Positions 1 through 15,458 are shown, numbered from the stretch's first letter. The stretch is DNA of 64,000 bases from Baylisascaris procyonis (GCA_037389465.1 JAZARR010000154.1:186001-250000), one strand, 5' to 3'. Notes: a model not told the origin generated them from the letters alone. Program-made: numbers and translations.

Positions 1-449
1 AGGATGAAGGAGGCCGGTAAGGTTGCTCGTAAGTGGTATATGTTTTGCTTAAATTACTGTGACACCCAGTGTTTTCGTTGCGAATAACTATAACTCGAAT
101 TATTGAGACAAAAAGTTTCGGCTGATCTGTGTTCATCGAGCATCTCACATTTGCATACGTGATTTTGGACAATTCCTTGACCTCATTTCCAAGGTGTAAA
201 TAGTGAATCATGCAACATTGGTAATCGGTGACCAAATTTTACTTTTCTGGTGGCAAACAACCTTGTCACATCAATCCATTTGATAGAAGATTTTCTTTCA
301 AGCGCCACCCTTATTAACCTCTTCCCATTCGTGGGGAAAAGCTCTTGATTTGGTTTTAAATCCCTTGTTCGCAATGTTTTCATATAAAATAACTTGTCAA
401 TTTGTGCTCATGCAAACATTCGATCTAAAATTAGAATTTATGTTGTAAA
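1..449. other. Non-coding stretch, nothing recognised
   Basis: No exon with convincing codon content and splice sites, RNA gene or repeat was recognised on either strand. The only open frame is short and low-complexity. Confidence 0.5.
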
Positions 450-600
450 GTGTGTAAGCGATGAACAGATTTCGGTAATGTTCAATATATGAGTGCTGTA
501 AAGCACGAGGGATACAATTCTTTTATTGTAAACTGCATCCCCCATGCCTTACAGCACTGATGTATTGAGCTCACTGAAATCTTTTCATCGCCTACACACA
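450..600. repeat. Imperfect hairpin (foldback) repeat, about 70-base arms
   Basis: The left arm (about 450-519) and the reverse complement of the right arm (about 531-600) share the same order of words: GTGTGTA-GCGATGAA, AGATTTC, GTGCTGTAA, then GG-AT-CA. I estimate three quarters or more identity over 70 bases around an 11-base loop. This is the architecture of a small foldback MITE or of a transcribed hairpin. No flanking target duplication was confirmed. Confidence 0.7.
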
Positions 601-2815
601 CAAATCATCGCCCACTGTGGAGAAATGTGAAATCAAAAGCGATAAATTTTTGAACGATCTTTCGATTCATCCTTCTGACATTCATCTTTATGGATAGAAA
701 CGTTCAATTCCTAGATGAGAACCTATTAGTTGACATTTTCGCTCTCTCGCTCCATTCTACGGAGGAGTCAAATTGCTCGAATATGATTGAAGTTGGTAGA
801 AGTGACTTCCAGAGAGTGTGAAAATATTGCCGAAGCATTGAATGTTTGTCCATGATGAGGGCCGGGCTTTTCGTTTTCATTCTTTGAGTATATTAGCATC
901 GAATTTCCAATTACCTTTCGGGATGGGGCCTTCGTTAGTCGCATGCTTCTTCTACATTTATTTAGCACTCTTTTAGAGGTGTTCAGTTACATTCGCAGTT
1001 TTGTGAGGTTGGGCTTTATCTAGCAACTTCTTTATATATTTCTGTATTTGTGTTCGATTTGCTCGACAAGTACTTTTCATCAAAGGAAAATTGATCTGCA
1101 CAGCCTATGCCTCTGTTATTTCATACTTTCTCCTGACTTTGCTTTCTAACATTTCTTTTCTAGTCTGCTTTCCATCCCTTATCATAAATCTGGCTACGGG
1201 TATTTTAATGACTACAACTACAATGTTATAGTTTGCTTTATTTGGACTACATCCACACTAATCACAAAATATTGAAAACAAAAGTGGAGATAATGAAATC
1301 TGAAAACGGAAACAACCGTCAACAGTGCGAATGTAAAACAACAGTGATTGCAGATGGGACATCTTTATTGCACAGCCGTTCATTCAATGACCGCTCACAA
1401 CGGTCATGATTTTACAAAAAAGACCGTCATTACTGGTATTGAACCCGCTCACCTCCCCACCCTTTAGTCATTTCATAATGGTTCGATGCTAATAGCTCTT
1501 TCCCTGTCAACTTTTAAAACATCCCCTTCTTATCTTGTGCCATGATCCAGGGTGGAAGGCAACTTCCTTATGAGGAATGAGTCCATTAAATGCTATATGT
1601 TGAGAAGCACATTTCATACAAAAAAATATTAGTATTCCTTCATCATCAGACCACTAAACATTTTCATTTATTACTATAGCCGCCAAAGTTTAATATTTCA
1701 CAAGGTGACAAAGTATTTTTTTCTTATAATAACGAAAAGGTATATTAGGCGAGGAAGCCAGCCAAATAAACGAATGGATTTTGTCCCCTCCCGAATGAGA
1801 CATGCATCAGTCCTCGGAGAAAACAGAGCATTGAAACTGCAAATCGCACGTAGGCAGATCGAGGTCGCTTTTCAACGTGATGGCGTCGGATCGGCCGGAG
1901 CATCGTCATTTGAAGATCGAGCCTGGTGAACCGAATGATATTTGGCCAGCTGAAAATTTATTACTTCAGAATCCTAACTTTAATTTCATTGCATATTTGA
2001 GTCAATGCAATTCCTTCTGCTTTTCGAAGGCTCGACTCTTCGCCATTTTCCACTTATGTAGCACTTTAGTAGATAATTATAGTAAGTGACGGCAGGATAA
2101 GTTGACTGTCGATGATTCAAACTTCTCTCTTTCTCTCCTTGAGAATGCTTACGAAATATTTCGTCGATCTTAAAAAATCATCAGACAAATCTAACGCCGG
2201 CGATTAAAAGCTATGTTTTAGAAAGTACTTTCATGAGGTCTTGAGGATGAATTCATCGCTATTGGACATTTCCTCTCCAGATCGAAGATGAATATAATAC
2301 ATGACCACTTTAAATCAATAACAGCCTAGCACGGAAATAGCCAAGATCGAAGCATAAGGACTAGGCATGAATACATCTGCCGCGAAGGAGACCCGGTCCC
2401 ACCGCCTGCTATTTTCAGTCCGATGCGGTTACCAGTTCAGCTACTATTGGAACTTGACATCCGCTACCACAATCAAAAACATTTCTCGCGCCGAACAAGC
2501 GTTCCAGTTAGAACATTTTTTATGGACGGACGCTTTAGTTCATCGTTCGAATGTTATAGAATTCATATGGAGGAAGCGATTTCTCTAATCATTCAGCCGT
2601 AATAACCACAGCGATAAACATAATTTTCGAAATGGAGTTAACAAACTGCTGAGGTAGTTTTACCTTATTGTACATAAAGTGGTGCATTGGAATAAATGCA
2701 ACAATAACTATGGGGCACATCCCTGTTTCTATGCTCAATCTCGCATCTAATATATACAAGTTTCTGAAATTTTACATGTTTCAATCTGCATGCAAAACAA
2801 TTGAAAAAAGGCCAC
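601..2815. other. Non-coding stretch, no supported gene
   Basis: Only short overlapping frames without paired splice sites are visible. Part of it may be the downstream intron or 3' end of the minus-strand gene whose last exon seen here ends at 2816. Confidence 0.4.
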
Positions 2816-3033
2816 CCGATCGGCATAAATATGGGCGAGAAAGAAACGAAAATGTACAATTTTGCGGACGTGCTCTTTGGCCTGCAGGACAGCCGCGTTT
2901 GTCGAATCGCCACCTATCGACTCAACCGAATCGGACGTGTAAGGGGGTCGAACCAATACGCGGTCCAATACCGATATACTATCATCCTGCCATTTCACAT
3001 CATCTAATCTATAAACAACACCATTATCAGAAT
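2816..3033 (-). CDS. Candidate exon, unrecognised minus-strand gene (exon d)
   Basis: On the minus strand an acceptor (CCCGTAG at 3034-3040) opens a 72-codon frame. It ends before GTGGCC at 2810-2815. The protein is balanced and acidic-polar, for example NGVVYRLDDVKWQDDSISVL and later DSTNAAVLQAKEHVRKIVHF, unlike random AT-rich translation. It enters with two bases of a split codon, which fits the preceding candidate exon at 4393-4477 (one base left over). I do not recognise the family. The donor is weak, so the exact 3' edge is uncertain and the frame may run a few codons further. Confidence 0.45.
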
Positions 3034-4392
3034 CTACGGGGTGCACCAACAGTTTGCATCTAATACGACTGCTCGTCAGACGTACAGCCGATATAATTTA
3101 AAGGAAGGCGTGTTCGAAGTATTTATGGTTATCGGATTTTGCCTTAACCAGAAATCACCATAGAACGAACGCTCAATAAGAATTAAATTATTAGAAAAAA
3201 GAAACAAGAAGAAAACATGATTTGCAGTGAAAGCACTAAAATGAAAGGAGAGACCAAAGAAGTACGCAACGACAGAAAATAATATTCGCTCCGCAACTGA
3301 AATGTGCAAAGCAACTGACATCAGAACAACGATCTCATCACGAAATTTGTCACAATCATGGCATCACCCATAAAACCATACTTTGAGGGCGCTAAAATCC
3401 TAAATATGACAATTCTGAAGGTAAATAAATATAAGCTCTCCATCAAGAACACAACTTGTGGGTTAGAATTCGCAAGAATGTAACACCATCAGAGGTTAGA
3501 AGGTCAACGAATGATGAATGATCACGAAGGACAACGGATTTAGGATTTGAATAGCGATCTCAAGACTATCAAGAAGAAGAAGGTAGCAGAATGTGGGAGA
3601 CTGCTCGCAATCAATGAACAGATGAAGGGAAAGATAGTGCTAACTGCATGAAAACAACGAACTAAAAGATCTTTAAAAACGTAAGAAATCTTGTTAGAGA
3701 TGTCAAGGAGGATATTAATAGCTGCAAGGATGACCAAGAAATTAGGAACTGAGGAAAATGCTGATGCATCGAGAACAAAGCAACTAAATGCGCGGAATTT
3801 CGGCGAAGAACTGAGTGGTTGAGCTGAGTAATCGATGATGCCTCAAATATGCGCGTAATCTTAAAGGACCCCGATTCTGGCCAAGAAGTTCTTGAGGAAG
3901 ACCACATAGAGGGCTCATTAGGTGTGAGAAACGGGGGCAAGTTAATAAGTAGTGGCGATGTTAACTAGGGCAATTCATGAGGAGAAAAGGTCTTCCCCAG
4001 AGGAGAGATTGCAACACTCCGAAACTGGATGATGAAAAACAAAAGATAATTTCTAAACAGCTTATAATTTCCAGAATTCGCTTAATAATACCAAAACGCT
4101 GTTGATGATTGACCAAAATTTTGAAATGTACTGATTTCCAACGATATTTCGGTTGCAAACCATTGGTGCCTATCCATTAACAATCGCAAGAAAGTTCAAC
4201 TGGTTAGCAACACTACTATAGCATCTTTCTTTTTAAATTGTATGTTTTCTCAAATGTAGGCCAATGCACTATTAGCCTATTTCATGAAAGGAAAAGAAAC
4301 AAACGTTTTTCTTAAGTAGAGAAATATTCGCTGTCCTTCGATGGAAACATCAGCTTGAAGCAACGATGCTTGTTTACGCGCTTCGGCCTTAC
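3034..4392. other. Probable intron; decayed coiled-coil-like coding relic on plus strand
   Basis: About 3540-3930 on the plus strand translates to lysine/glutamate-rich runs such as LNSDLKTIKKKKVAECGRLL, broken by several stops. This may be an old retroelement gag or pseudogene, but it is too decayed to assign. Otherwise nothing is seen. Confidence 0.3.
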
Positions 4393-4477
4393 GGATGCGT
4401 TCATGCACTTGTTGCTGTGTTGATACTCCACTTGAATAAGGCACATATTCGGGTGTCCTGTCTCGAACGCAAGACAC
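4393..4477 (-). CDS. Candidate exon, unrecognised minus-strand gene (exon c)
   Basis: The acceptor is TTTGAAG (4478-4484). The exon is 28 codons plus one base, with donor ATCC|GTAAGG. The peptide reads CVRDRTPEYVPYSSG followed by VSTQQQVHERI, clearly protein-like. It starts in phase 0, matching the phase-0 end of the exon at 5917-5978, and leaves one base, matching the exon at 2816-3033. The frame stays open past the donor for about 45 codons, so a longer exon is possible. No family was recognised. The AAG acceptor recurs in the EcR gene of this window, so it is not disqualifying. Confidence 0.45.
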
Positions 4478-5916
4478 CTTCAAATGCAACCATCTACTCA
4501 AAAGACATGTTCACATGCTGATAAGTTCAAGTACAGCTTACATATAAATTAAATAAACTGCAAACTTATTTCAAGTTGAAATGATGCCTTTTATTTTAAA
4601 CTCTTTTAAACTTTAAATTCAAAGAATCAACAGCCAAATAACTAACTTCAAACAAGCTGCAAACTCATTCAATTTGTTGCGAAACCTGTCGGGCGAAGGC
4701 CTCATAATTCAAAGGAGCGCTGTATCCAAAAGAAGGCTTCAATTCTTTAATCATTTATTTTTCCCATATTACCTTCTCTAAAATAGATGCTCGTTTATAT
4801 TTAGATCAAAATGTGAGTCTGAACAGAATGATGCTCTATATTACTCTGCAAGAATTCAACGTTTGTAAATACATACCTGGAAATGTTCTTGTCCAATATG
4901 TGGACAGGGGGAAGGGGGTGGTAAATCTAACATTGTTTGCATTCGAGGACAGCACACCTTCTGTATTCCATGAATCTCTCAAATGAGGCTACTATATCGA
5001 GGACGAAGCTATATTAAAATGGACGTAAGGCACAATCTGCTACAGAGACAATACTCTGGTCTTGAGCATAATAATTCTTGAAGCATTAATAACCATGTCC
5101 ATGCCGGCGATTGAACCACCGATTAATTTCTTCTACCAATCAACTACCCATCACGAAATGAAACAAGACACGAAACTGGCAACTTCTCAAGAACGTGCTG
5201 TTTGATACCCCTTAAGAAAGTATACTCTTACTTACCTTCCAAGATGGATTTTGTGATTACTATCGAATTACGATAAAAACTATGAGAAGTTGAAATCTCT
5301 GACAACGCTTCAAGGAACTGAATTAATTTTAGCACCATTTCCGGCAACAATGTCGCCACACGGACCCGTTTTTAGTCCGCAGAAACCTCCCTGCCTCATT
5401 CTATAAATAATATGCTATAAAAGCTTCCCCTATCTAATGAAACTCGAATTCGGGAGGTTCAGCGTGAGGAAAATTTTAAATGGTTATAGAGCGGTTGGAG
5501 GAAAAGATAGGATGATGATTTTTTGGAATTCGATTTCGTGATGGACTAAGTAGATGGCTGATATCCGACCGTCTAAGCTTCGCTCCAAACATTCGACTTC
5601 GACAGATGTCGGTTTTGAATTATAGTATATTATGGTATTATTCATATTATGGTATAACAAACATTATGGTATTATATTCATCAAGTATTTTGATAAAATG
5701 GTAGAATAATTATGGTATATTCATAAGCCCGACAAAACAATTCTCTTCCAACGAGCAATCTAGATTGGACAAAAGCAAAACACCGAAACAAAGACGCTAG
5801 AAGAACTACCCTCCAAGTTGACCATGAATAAAATGCATTGCAAAAGAAATTTCTTACTATTATAAAGAAATCATAAAATAGTGCAAAAAAGTGGTAAAGA
5901 ATGAATCAAAATTTAC
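4478..5916. other. Probable intron of the 2.8-7.5 kb gene
   Basis: There is no coding signal. Around 5620-5725 the word TATGGTAT recurs several times in a short AT-rich patch. Nothing else was recognised. Confidence 0.35.
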
Positions 5917-5978
5917 CTGCTTAACGAGAGCCAAATTGAGAAGTCGTAACAATGGTTTCGTACCAGATGAGGTGTCTT
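5917..5978 (-). CDS. Candidate exon, unrecognised minus-strand gene (exon b)
   Basis: This is a textbook nematode exon: acceptor TTTAATTTCAG, 62 bases, donor AAGCAG|GTAAAT. After two bases of a split codon it encodes DTSSGTKPLLRLLNLALVKQ. Joined to the exon at 7340-7489, whose last base is G, the split codon is GAA (Glu). It ends in phase 0, as the next exon at 4393-4477 requires. The amphipathic leucine-rich end suggests the start of a folded domain after the acidic linker. No family was recognised. Confidence 0.55.
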
Positions 5979-7339
5979 CTGAAATTAAAGTAAACATAAA
6001 ATTGCTTAGAGCATTTAATAACATTTGATTTCAATTAAATAATATTCGGTTTATATATAAATTTCATTCATCTGCCATATTTGTATGGAAGAATATTAAA
6101 GCAAATTTCCGAAGATAATATCAGATATGGAATACAGCGTTCTGATGATAAATCCTTATCATCCAAATATAAACTTCATTAACCATTCAGTCAATCTCTT
6201 CTTAAAAGTGCAAAAAGGTGTTGTATCAATGCATAGTTGATTTACCTCGACATCATAAATCTAGTTTTCAAGAATTTAGCATCAACTATCATAACGGTTA
6301 GTTTTCGATGGGGATGTTATGGATTAAAAATGAAAAAGAAAAAACAACATTTTGCATTGTATCAATAAAAGTAACCAATTACATAAATATCAGAAAGCAA
6401 TCGAATATATTACATAACGCATTTGCATATTAAATCGATAGATGTCCAAAAATTGTATATGAAAATTCACTTTTGGTCAAAGTCTCATTCCACCAACCAG
6501 AATCTCCTTGCACTAAGTTGCCGTTATGAAATCGGATTTATGGCTAAATTAATAGTATGGATGGGGTTAACACCTCACTTTAGGTCTCCTAGCTTGTCGA
6601 TTGAAACTAGACATACATGATTACGCACCAAAATAATGTCATCGTAATGAAGAATGAAGTGTTGCAAAGAACTTTGCAAGAAGTGGACAAAAAGAGTTCA
6701 TTATTACACTGAAGATGATTTAGCTCTTAGGAAGACTTAGCACTTCAACTATACAAAAAAAAAAATTAAAGCAAAAAAATAAACAAATACATCGATAAAC
6801 GAAATCAAGTACATAGGAAAGCAGGTTAGGCCATCGTGATAAGCACTCGCCGCAATCCTCACTTCCACGATGAACCGGTTGCGCAAATATTCGAATCAAA
6901 TAGTGCTACTAAGCATTTTCCTATACGAACCAACAGTTGCGCAAATCTTCAACTAAATAAGCGGAAAAACACATCACACAATGAAGTCAATATGCGCTTC
7001 TGCAATTTCGCCAATACCGACGGTTTATTTATTACCAACAAAAAGAAAACCATCCACACTACACTCGAATTTTAATTGCACTGACCGGTTGCGAAACTAA
7101 GTATGTAGATGTTAAGGTGCAGTAACTAAGCAAGTGAAAAAAGGGTGCGAATTAAAGTTAACATACCAAATACGCGCATACAAACACATAGACGTGAAAT
7201 GGCCGGAATATGTGCTTTACATAAATCGGCATAAACATTTAATACAAACTTATAAGTAGCAGTCGAGTTGGATGATCATAGCTGAGCACCTGACCAGTGA
7301 TTCTTGTCGAAAGAGCCGTCTGACACTCTATTACACTAC
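5979..7339. other. Probable intron of the 2.8-7.5 kb gene
   Basis: AT-rich, with no supported exon or repeat on either strand. Confidence 0.35.
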
Positions 7340-7489
7340 CGGTTGGAAAAACAACATTCGTATCACTGGCCGCTGCGTCGTTTTGGTGCGTATCTCCTTC
7401 AGCCAGCGATCCGGTAGTGGTCGCATCGAAGGCGGTCATCGGATGATCGTCGCCCTCCCCGATCCTTTCCTCGTCACGGGTCGCAATTT
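7340..7489 (-). CDS. Candidate exon, unrecognised minus-strand gene (exon a), acidic disordered
   Basis: The acceptor TTTCAATGCAG opens a 150-base exon ending CCAACCG|GTAGTG. The 49 codons give an acidic, Thr/Ala/Asp-rich disordered segment (RDEERIGEGDDHP, then TAFDATTTGSLAEGDTHQND). The local GC rise and balanced codons contrast with the surrounding introns. It is the most 5' exon of a chain of four whose phases all agree (7489-7340, 5978-5917, 4477-4393, 3033-2816). The 174-codon open frame on the other strand across this region is its shadow. The first exon and start codon lie further right and were not found. Confidence 0.55.
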
Positions 7490-9051
7490 CTGCATTGAAA
7501 CAATCAATCATATTTACATATCACTGCAAAAACCAGGAAAATTTTCAACAGCAACGGTCGAATTGAATCAAGCAAATTATCAACTTTTCAAGGAGGAGGT
7601 ATTAGATGTTGTCATAACTCACAAAAAAGTGATGCTTCAATTTATTCCACTCCAATCAACAAAAACTTACGGTGGTCTCGGCTACTTTTGCTGGAAGCAA
7701 ATCAGATCGAGGCTATCTTCGTTGCTCACAATCAATTCGAAGACAACACACTCTGCTCCATTATGCACGGCTTCCTCTGCTCTCAATCCACCCTAATTCA
7801 GTTCGCTGATGAGGCATCTCTACTGTTCTACGAGATAAAGACGCCAGCTAGGATAATACAAATGGCTCACTTGAAAATATGAGATCAAGGCAAAAATGTG
7901 GAAAAAACACTTAGTTAGTTGCATTTAGATAAGCGTATGAAAGTGCAAAAATAGAGTTTCTACGTGCATGACTAAAATATCAACTTTAACGCTATCTTGG
8001 AGTTATTTTCACGATTTTCAACGACACTGCAATATCTTTTGCAATGCAACGCTCTCGTTTTCGTCATTTTTAACGTTTTTTGCGAATTTTCAACCAAAAG
8101 AATGCAGCATTTGAACGATTGGTTGCTAATCTAAGTTGACATGTAAAAATGCACATTGTACCATACTTCTTGGTATATATTTTCATTCATTAGAATGAAA
8201 TTTGGATTAAAACAGGAATATTTTATTTAAAATCACAAAGAATGCAAAATCACCTTACATTCAGGTTTATTTAAACGTCGCCTCTTTGTTTTGTTTTTTT
8301 TTTTCTAAAATCCATTCCCCTTTATCATGCAAACAATGCTGTCAGGATGTTCAGCAAATACCTCTAAACGTGCACTACGATCGTGCATTACTGCAGAATT
8401 GAACGAAACAGCGAGCACAGCAAAACAATCGATTATGCTCATTCAATGTGAATACGAATCGCTTCCGAGTCGATCAAGAATGAAAACGAAACTAGGTCAA
8501 ATATAACAGCTCCTTCATTTTCTACACAATGAATTACTGCTTTAATGTTGATCCCTCAATAAATCGGAATTAATGGGCTTAATTATACGCTCATGCAATA
8601 TTTGTTTTTAGCAGATCTACCCGATCGGCTGAACCACTATCCAGAAATATCCAAAACTATCCAGAAAAACCGATACAGCTGTTCCAGACTTGTTTTTGAG
8701 AGAAATACTTTCCAATTCTATGTCAAACAATGCTTAACTTTACCATTAAACATTAATCAAAATGATTTATATGCACATTTTTCTTAGGTAACCGATGAAT
8801 TGCGTGACAGTTTTATATTAAAAACTTGTTTCTACTACCGGTTGTGGAGGAAATTTTCGACGCTTTCATATCATTCAAAAGTTGGCTATGGAAGGAATTT
8901 CAAAATTTCGATGCATAAAACTTTGTTGTTTATAAGTCAGAATGGTCATCCAAAAATAGTGCTTCGATCTCATATCAACAGATTACGCCTAAGAAATTTT
9001 ATCGCCGTAATTGTTGCAGTTCGTTAATTGAAACAAATAAATTGAAAGGAA
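7490..9051. other. Intergenic or intronic stretch
   Basis: A possible short minus-strand exon ends at a good donor (ACC|GTAAGT near 7665-7675), but its acceptor and phase could not be settled. The rest shows no gene, RNA or repeat. Confidence 0.35.
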
Positions 9052-12851
<3,800 letters not shown>

Positions 12852-13096
12852 TCGCTAATCGAGTTATCCTAACTGCCCATGATTTCGTTAGGCGACTTAA
12901 AAACCTATCTGAGCAGAAAGGCAAACTGCTGCAACTTGCCATAAGTGAAAATGCTCGCAAAGATAGCTTGCTGGTTTTGTTGCTCAGCACTGATATTGTT
13001 GTGATATTCAACCATCACCTAATTCCAAATTCTGGAACATATGACCACAACGATATTGGTTGTGAAGTTGTTAGGCGTTTTGAGACAGTCTTATAA
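12852..13096 (+). CDS. Terminal exon of a protein gene, left copy, fused at the palindrome edge
   Basis: From an AG at 12850-12851 the frame is open to TAA at 13094-13096. The first 31 codons (for example HDFVRRLKNLSEQKGKLL) lie outside the inverted repeat. From about 12945 the frame enters the left arm and continues ENARKDSLLVLLLSTDIVVI to FETVL and stop. The same C-terminus occurs in the right arm, but joined in frame to a different upstream sequence. The shared part reads as a conserved hydrophobic C-terminal region. I do not recognise the family. One of the two versions must be a chimera made by the duplication. Confidence 0.5.
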
Positions 13097-13453
13097 TCCA
13101 TTTCCGCGATCATGTTCATTGCGATTGGAAACACAACTATGACCATTTGTCGACTACGACTGATGTTCCGAGTTTAATTTAAGCCGCGATTTAGAAGATG
13201 AACGTATGTAGGCGATATTTTTGAACTTAACCGAATTATTATCGTTATTACTTTATTATGGTGATATAAGACGGTTTTGAGTGAATGCTTTCCTACCTTC
13301 ATCGAAACCCTTCGAATCTCTATCTTTTCCTAAAAAATAAATAAAATGAGAGCCCTCCAAAAATGTGCAAGTATGGACGAAAACTTTGTGTACTCGCGCA
13401 GACATTTCTTTTTTGTTATTTTAAATCGTATGTGTTGTATCTGTGTCCCAGTT
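13097..13453. other. 3' flank of the truncated gene
   Basis: AAATAAATAAAATGA near 13335-13350 contains AATAAA-type poly(A) signals downstream of the stop at 13096. No other feature was seen. Confidence 0.4.
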
Positions 13454-13828
13454 TGTTGTGTCGGCTGCGACCTTGGTTGGAGGTAGGTCGTGTGGCACGC
13501 GGAGCTAGTAGAAACAGTTTATTTCAGGAATATAAACTGGCTCCTAGATGAAGCAGAGGAGGAGCAAGGCTGAGACGATTCGGAGCAACACGGATGAGCG
13601 AGCGTGACGTACATCATAAGAGGACTGAATCTGACGGGCTGAGAGCCGCCTTTTATAGGCCTCAGATACCGTCAAAGGCACAAAGACAGACAACGGTATT
13701 ATGTACGGCCACTCAACAAGTGTATGTGAAACTGTGATGATTCGCCACTTAAAAAGTGCAAAGCGATTACTACAATGTTTCATCACAATCGGATATCTTG
13801 GGTTGGCTCTTCGGCGCCATACCCAACA
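13454..13828 (-). mobile_element. Solo LTR (left-arm copy)
   Basis: Mirror image of the LTR at 16744-17118. It has TGTTG...CAACA ends, a TATAAAAG box and an AATAAA signal on the minus strand. No internal retroelement genes adjoin it, so it is a solo LTR from recombination between two LTRs. Related LTR sequence is found at 34487-34640 and 35250-35626. A clear target-site duplication was not found. Confidence 0.75.
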
Positions 13829-14227
13829 GTGTGCCCTACTATCCCTCTAACCATGTTCACACTTCATTTGTCCTCCCACTTCGGCAAGTTGAAGCAAGAA
13901 CAGCCACAAAGTTTTAACCGCCTTCCTGGAAAGATGTTCAGAGCTACGCCATTCTGCATAGTCAGTCATAGGATGCATCGCTCAATTCGCCATCTCCAAC
14001 CCCATAGTGAACGTTGCATAACACTGCGTCGCATTTTCGTATCGCAGTCTGCGTTACGCATTTCTTTGAGCATCTAGTCGTCTGCATGCCATTCTTTCTG
14101 CAAAACCGCAACATCTCTGAAGGACACGACTACCCGCGAGAAAAGAACGATTCCGCCGCAAATTTTGGCACCGCCACAAATTTCGTTGTGCTTGCAATAT
14201 ATAAATTGTGTAAAACGAGTGGGAGGT

Positions 14228-14414
14228 ATCGCTTCTCGGCCTATTGGCTAAGATCAAAGTGTAGTATCTGTTCTTATCAGCTTAATCTCTGATATGTGAC
14301 CAATCGGTCACTTCGAGATTAATCTATTTTTGAAGCCTTGGAAGGTTCGTAGGGGCTTGCTCCTCACCTTCCGCGGGTCGACCCGGTATTGCACCTACTT
14401 CCGGGAACGGCCCA
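14228..14414 (+). ncRNA. U2 spliceosomal snRNA gene (left-arm copy)
   Basis: U2 snRNA base-pairs with the intron branch point in the spliceosome. The 5' end ATCGCTTCTCGGCC, the stem-loop I sequence and AAGATCAAAGTGTAGTATCTG are canonical. GTAGTA at 14261-14266 is the branch-point recognition sequence. TTCTTATCAG and stem IIa/IIb follow (GTGACCAATCGGTCAC is a perfect stem), then the Sm site ATTTTTG at 14326-14332, then 3' stem-loops III/IV (CTTCCGCGGG...TTGCAC...CCGGGAACGGCCC). The length of about 187 nt is normal for U2. All core elements are intact. A tract CAATATATAAATTG lies about 30 bases upstream; I cannot define the nematode snRNA promoter element by eye. Confidence 0.96.
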
Positions 14415-14508
14415 TCCCCGCACGGGGAACATGGAAAAAGAGTGGTGGGACTGGCGATGGGGTGGTGAGTGCGTCAAGCGTCTGAACTTGCGCTCCTTAA
14501 TACGTAAG

Positions 14509-14636
14509 ATATCGACAGTGATGTTGTTCAGAAAGAAAGCGAATTTTCTGGAGAAATTGTTTCTTGTTCTCTTTGTCGACGTTGTCAAATGTCATCATCT
14601 TTACGCGAGAACACGATCTATTTACTTTTTGAAGCG
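14509..14636 (+). CDS. Candidate exon with Cys motif (left arm)
   Basis: After a CGTAAG acceptor the frame reads IDSDVVQKESEFSGEI, then VSCSLCRRCQMSSS, then LRENTIYLLFEA, up to a possible donor GCG|GTGTTG. Without splicing it continues LEKQNGCNCRQRYC to TGA at 14682. The CxxCxxC run might bind metal but is too short to assign. It lies about 95 bases past the U2 gene. Phase fits the next exon (14858) if the GTGTTG donor is used. An identical copy lies in the right arm. Confidence 0.4.
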
Positions 14637-14857
14637 GTGTTGGAGAAACAAAACGGCTGCAATTGCAGACAGCGGTATTGTTGAAGCAGCGGGATATGGA
14701 AACTTAGCACGAGCACAATGACGTTTTGAAGTGGTGGGTTGTCTTGCCATCTACAACTTTGAATATCCGAATCAGTGAGTGAAATTTGTTACGTTTTGCG
14801 ATAAATGGAACATCATAAGACATCTGGCAAATGCAATTCGATGGTGTATTTGCAGCT

Positions 14858-15029
14858 GTCATCATCTACTCATCAACCGCTGGGAAAGAGATCGCCATGG
14901 AAAAATACCGCTACCATAAAACCAATTAGCACGTCAACACCCCATTCTCGAAACCGCATTAACATTTTAGAACAGCGTAAAGAGTTATTGCGACCAGGCA
15001 CACTAATTGAAGTGCGAACAACCCTATAG
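14858..15029 (+). CDS. Candidate terminal exon (left arm)
   Basis: The acceptor GTATTTGCAG is followed by an open 56-codon frame to TAG at 15027-15029. It reads LSSSTHQPLGKRSPWKNT, then IKPISTSTPHSRNRINILEQ, then RKELLRPGTLIEVRTTL. The basic, Ser/Thr-rich linker followed by a short structured C-terminus looks like a genuine protein end. The family is not recognised. It is duplicated exactly on the minus strand at 15543-15714. Confidence 0.5.
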
Positions 15030-15113
15030 GCTAAAATAGCTTTTCCATTCATTGAAATGATTTAAATAGTTTTCCTCAATTTTAATTGAGGCCTTGGCCA
15101 CAAGTTCGTCTGC

Positions 15114-15458
15114 TCTATGTGCGAGAGGCACAAAGATGGCCTGTTGGCGCTTTGTCTTCAAAAAGCGCATAAAGACGCCAAGTTACATAAACAGAGCACA
15201 CGTGGATTCCTTTTTGTGCATGACATATCTGAGTGGGCAGTCAACAACCTCCCCTTTTGTTTGCCTTGATTTCATGACCACTCACTCACTTCTGCAAAAC
15301 TAATTCTGCAGCTTTAATCAACTCTCACTTTATTCATTCGTGCGCAGCCGCAACAAAATGCTTTAAATAGTTTCCCTTACGGTTTTAACCGAAATGTTCG
15401 CGTATAATATTGCTCGATATTTGAAGCGTTCTTGGCCAGCTTGCGTTTTGTTTCTTCC
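15114..15458. other. 345-base spacer (loop) of the palindrome, with a third partial motif copy
   Basis: This is unique sequence between the arms. At about 15356-15394 it carries AAATG-TTTAAATAGTTT-CCCTTA followed by a small palindrome (CGGTTTTAACCG). This mirrors the arm-edge word AAATGATTTAAATAGTTTTC and its palindrome TCAATTTTAATTGA at about 15053-15090. The spacer therefore contains a diverged direct copy of the arm's inner edge. No exon is supported. Confidence 0.6.

Larger units (their letters stand above)
12945..15113 (+). repeat. Left arm of a 2,169-base inverted repeat
   Basis: Position x in this arm pairs with 30572-x in the right arm from end to end, so there is no net insertion or deletion. 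All stretches compared directly were identical, and open frames in the two arms translate identically. The outer edge cuts a coding exon at about 12945. The inner edge is GTCTGC at 15113. The arm contains, in order, the 3' end of a coding gene, a minus-oriented solo LTR, a U2 snRNA gene and two plus-strand exon candidates. Identity this high means a very recent event, ongoing gene conversion, or a foldback assembly artefact. Confidence 0.97.

Noticed and set aside
7272..7796. 174-codon plus-strand frame
   Set aside because: Its first half is the antisense shadow of the minus-strand exon 7340-7489, which has splice sites and better composition; the rest has no homology signal or exon edges.
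13775..14292. Paired frames in both palindrome arms between the LTR and U2
   Set aside because: They appear twice only because the DNA is duplicated; duplication is not evidence of coding.
14389..14721. 110-codon frame overlapping the 3' end of U2, and its mirror 15851-16183
   Set aside because: It begins inside the U2 snRNA stem IV and runs out of frame with the better exon candidate at 14509-14636.
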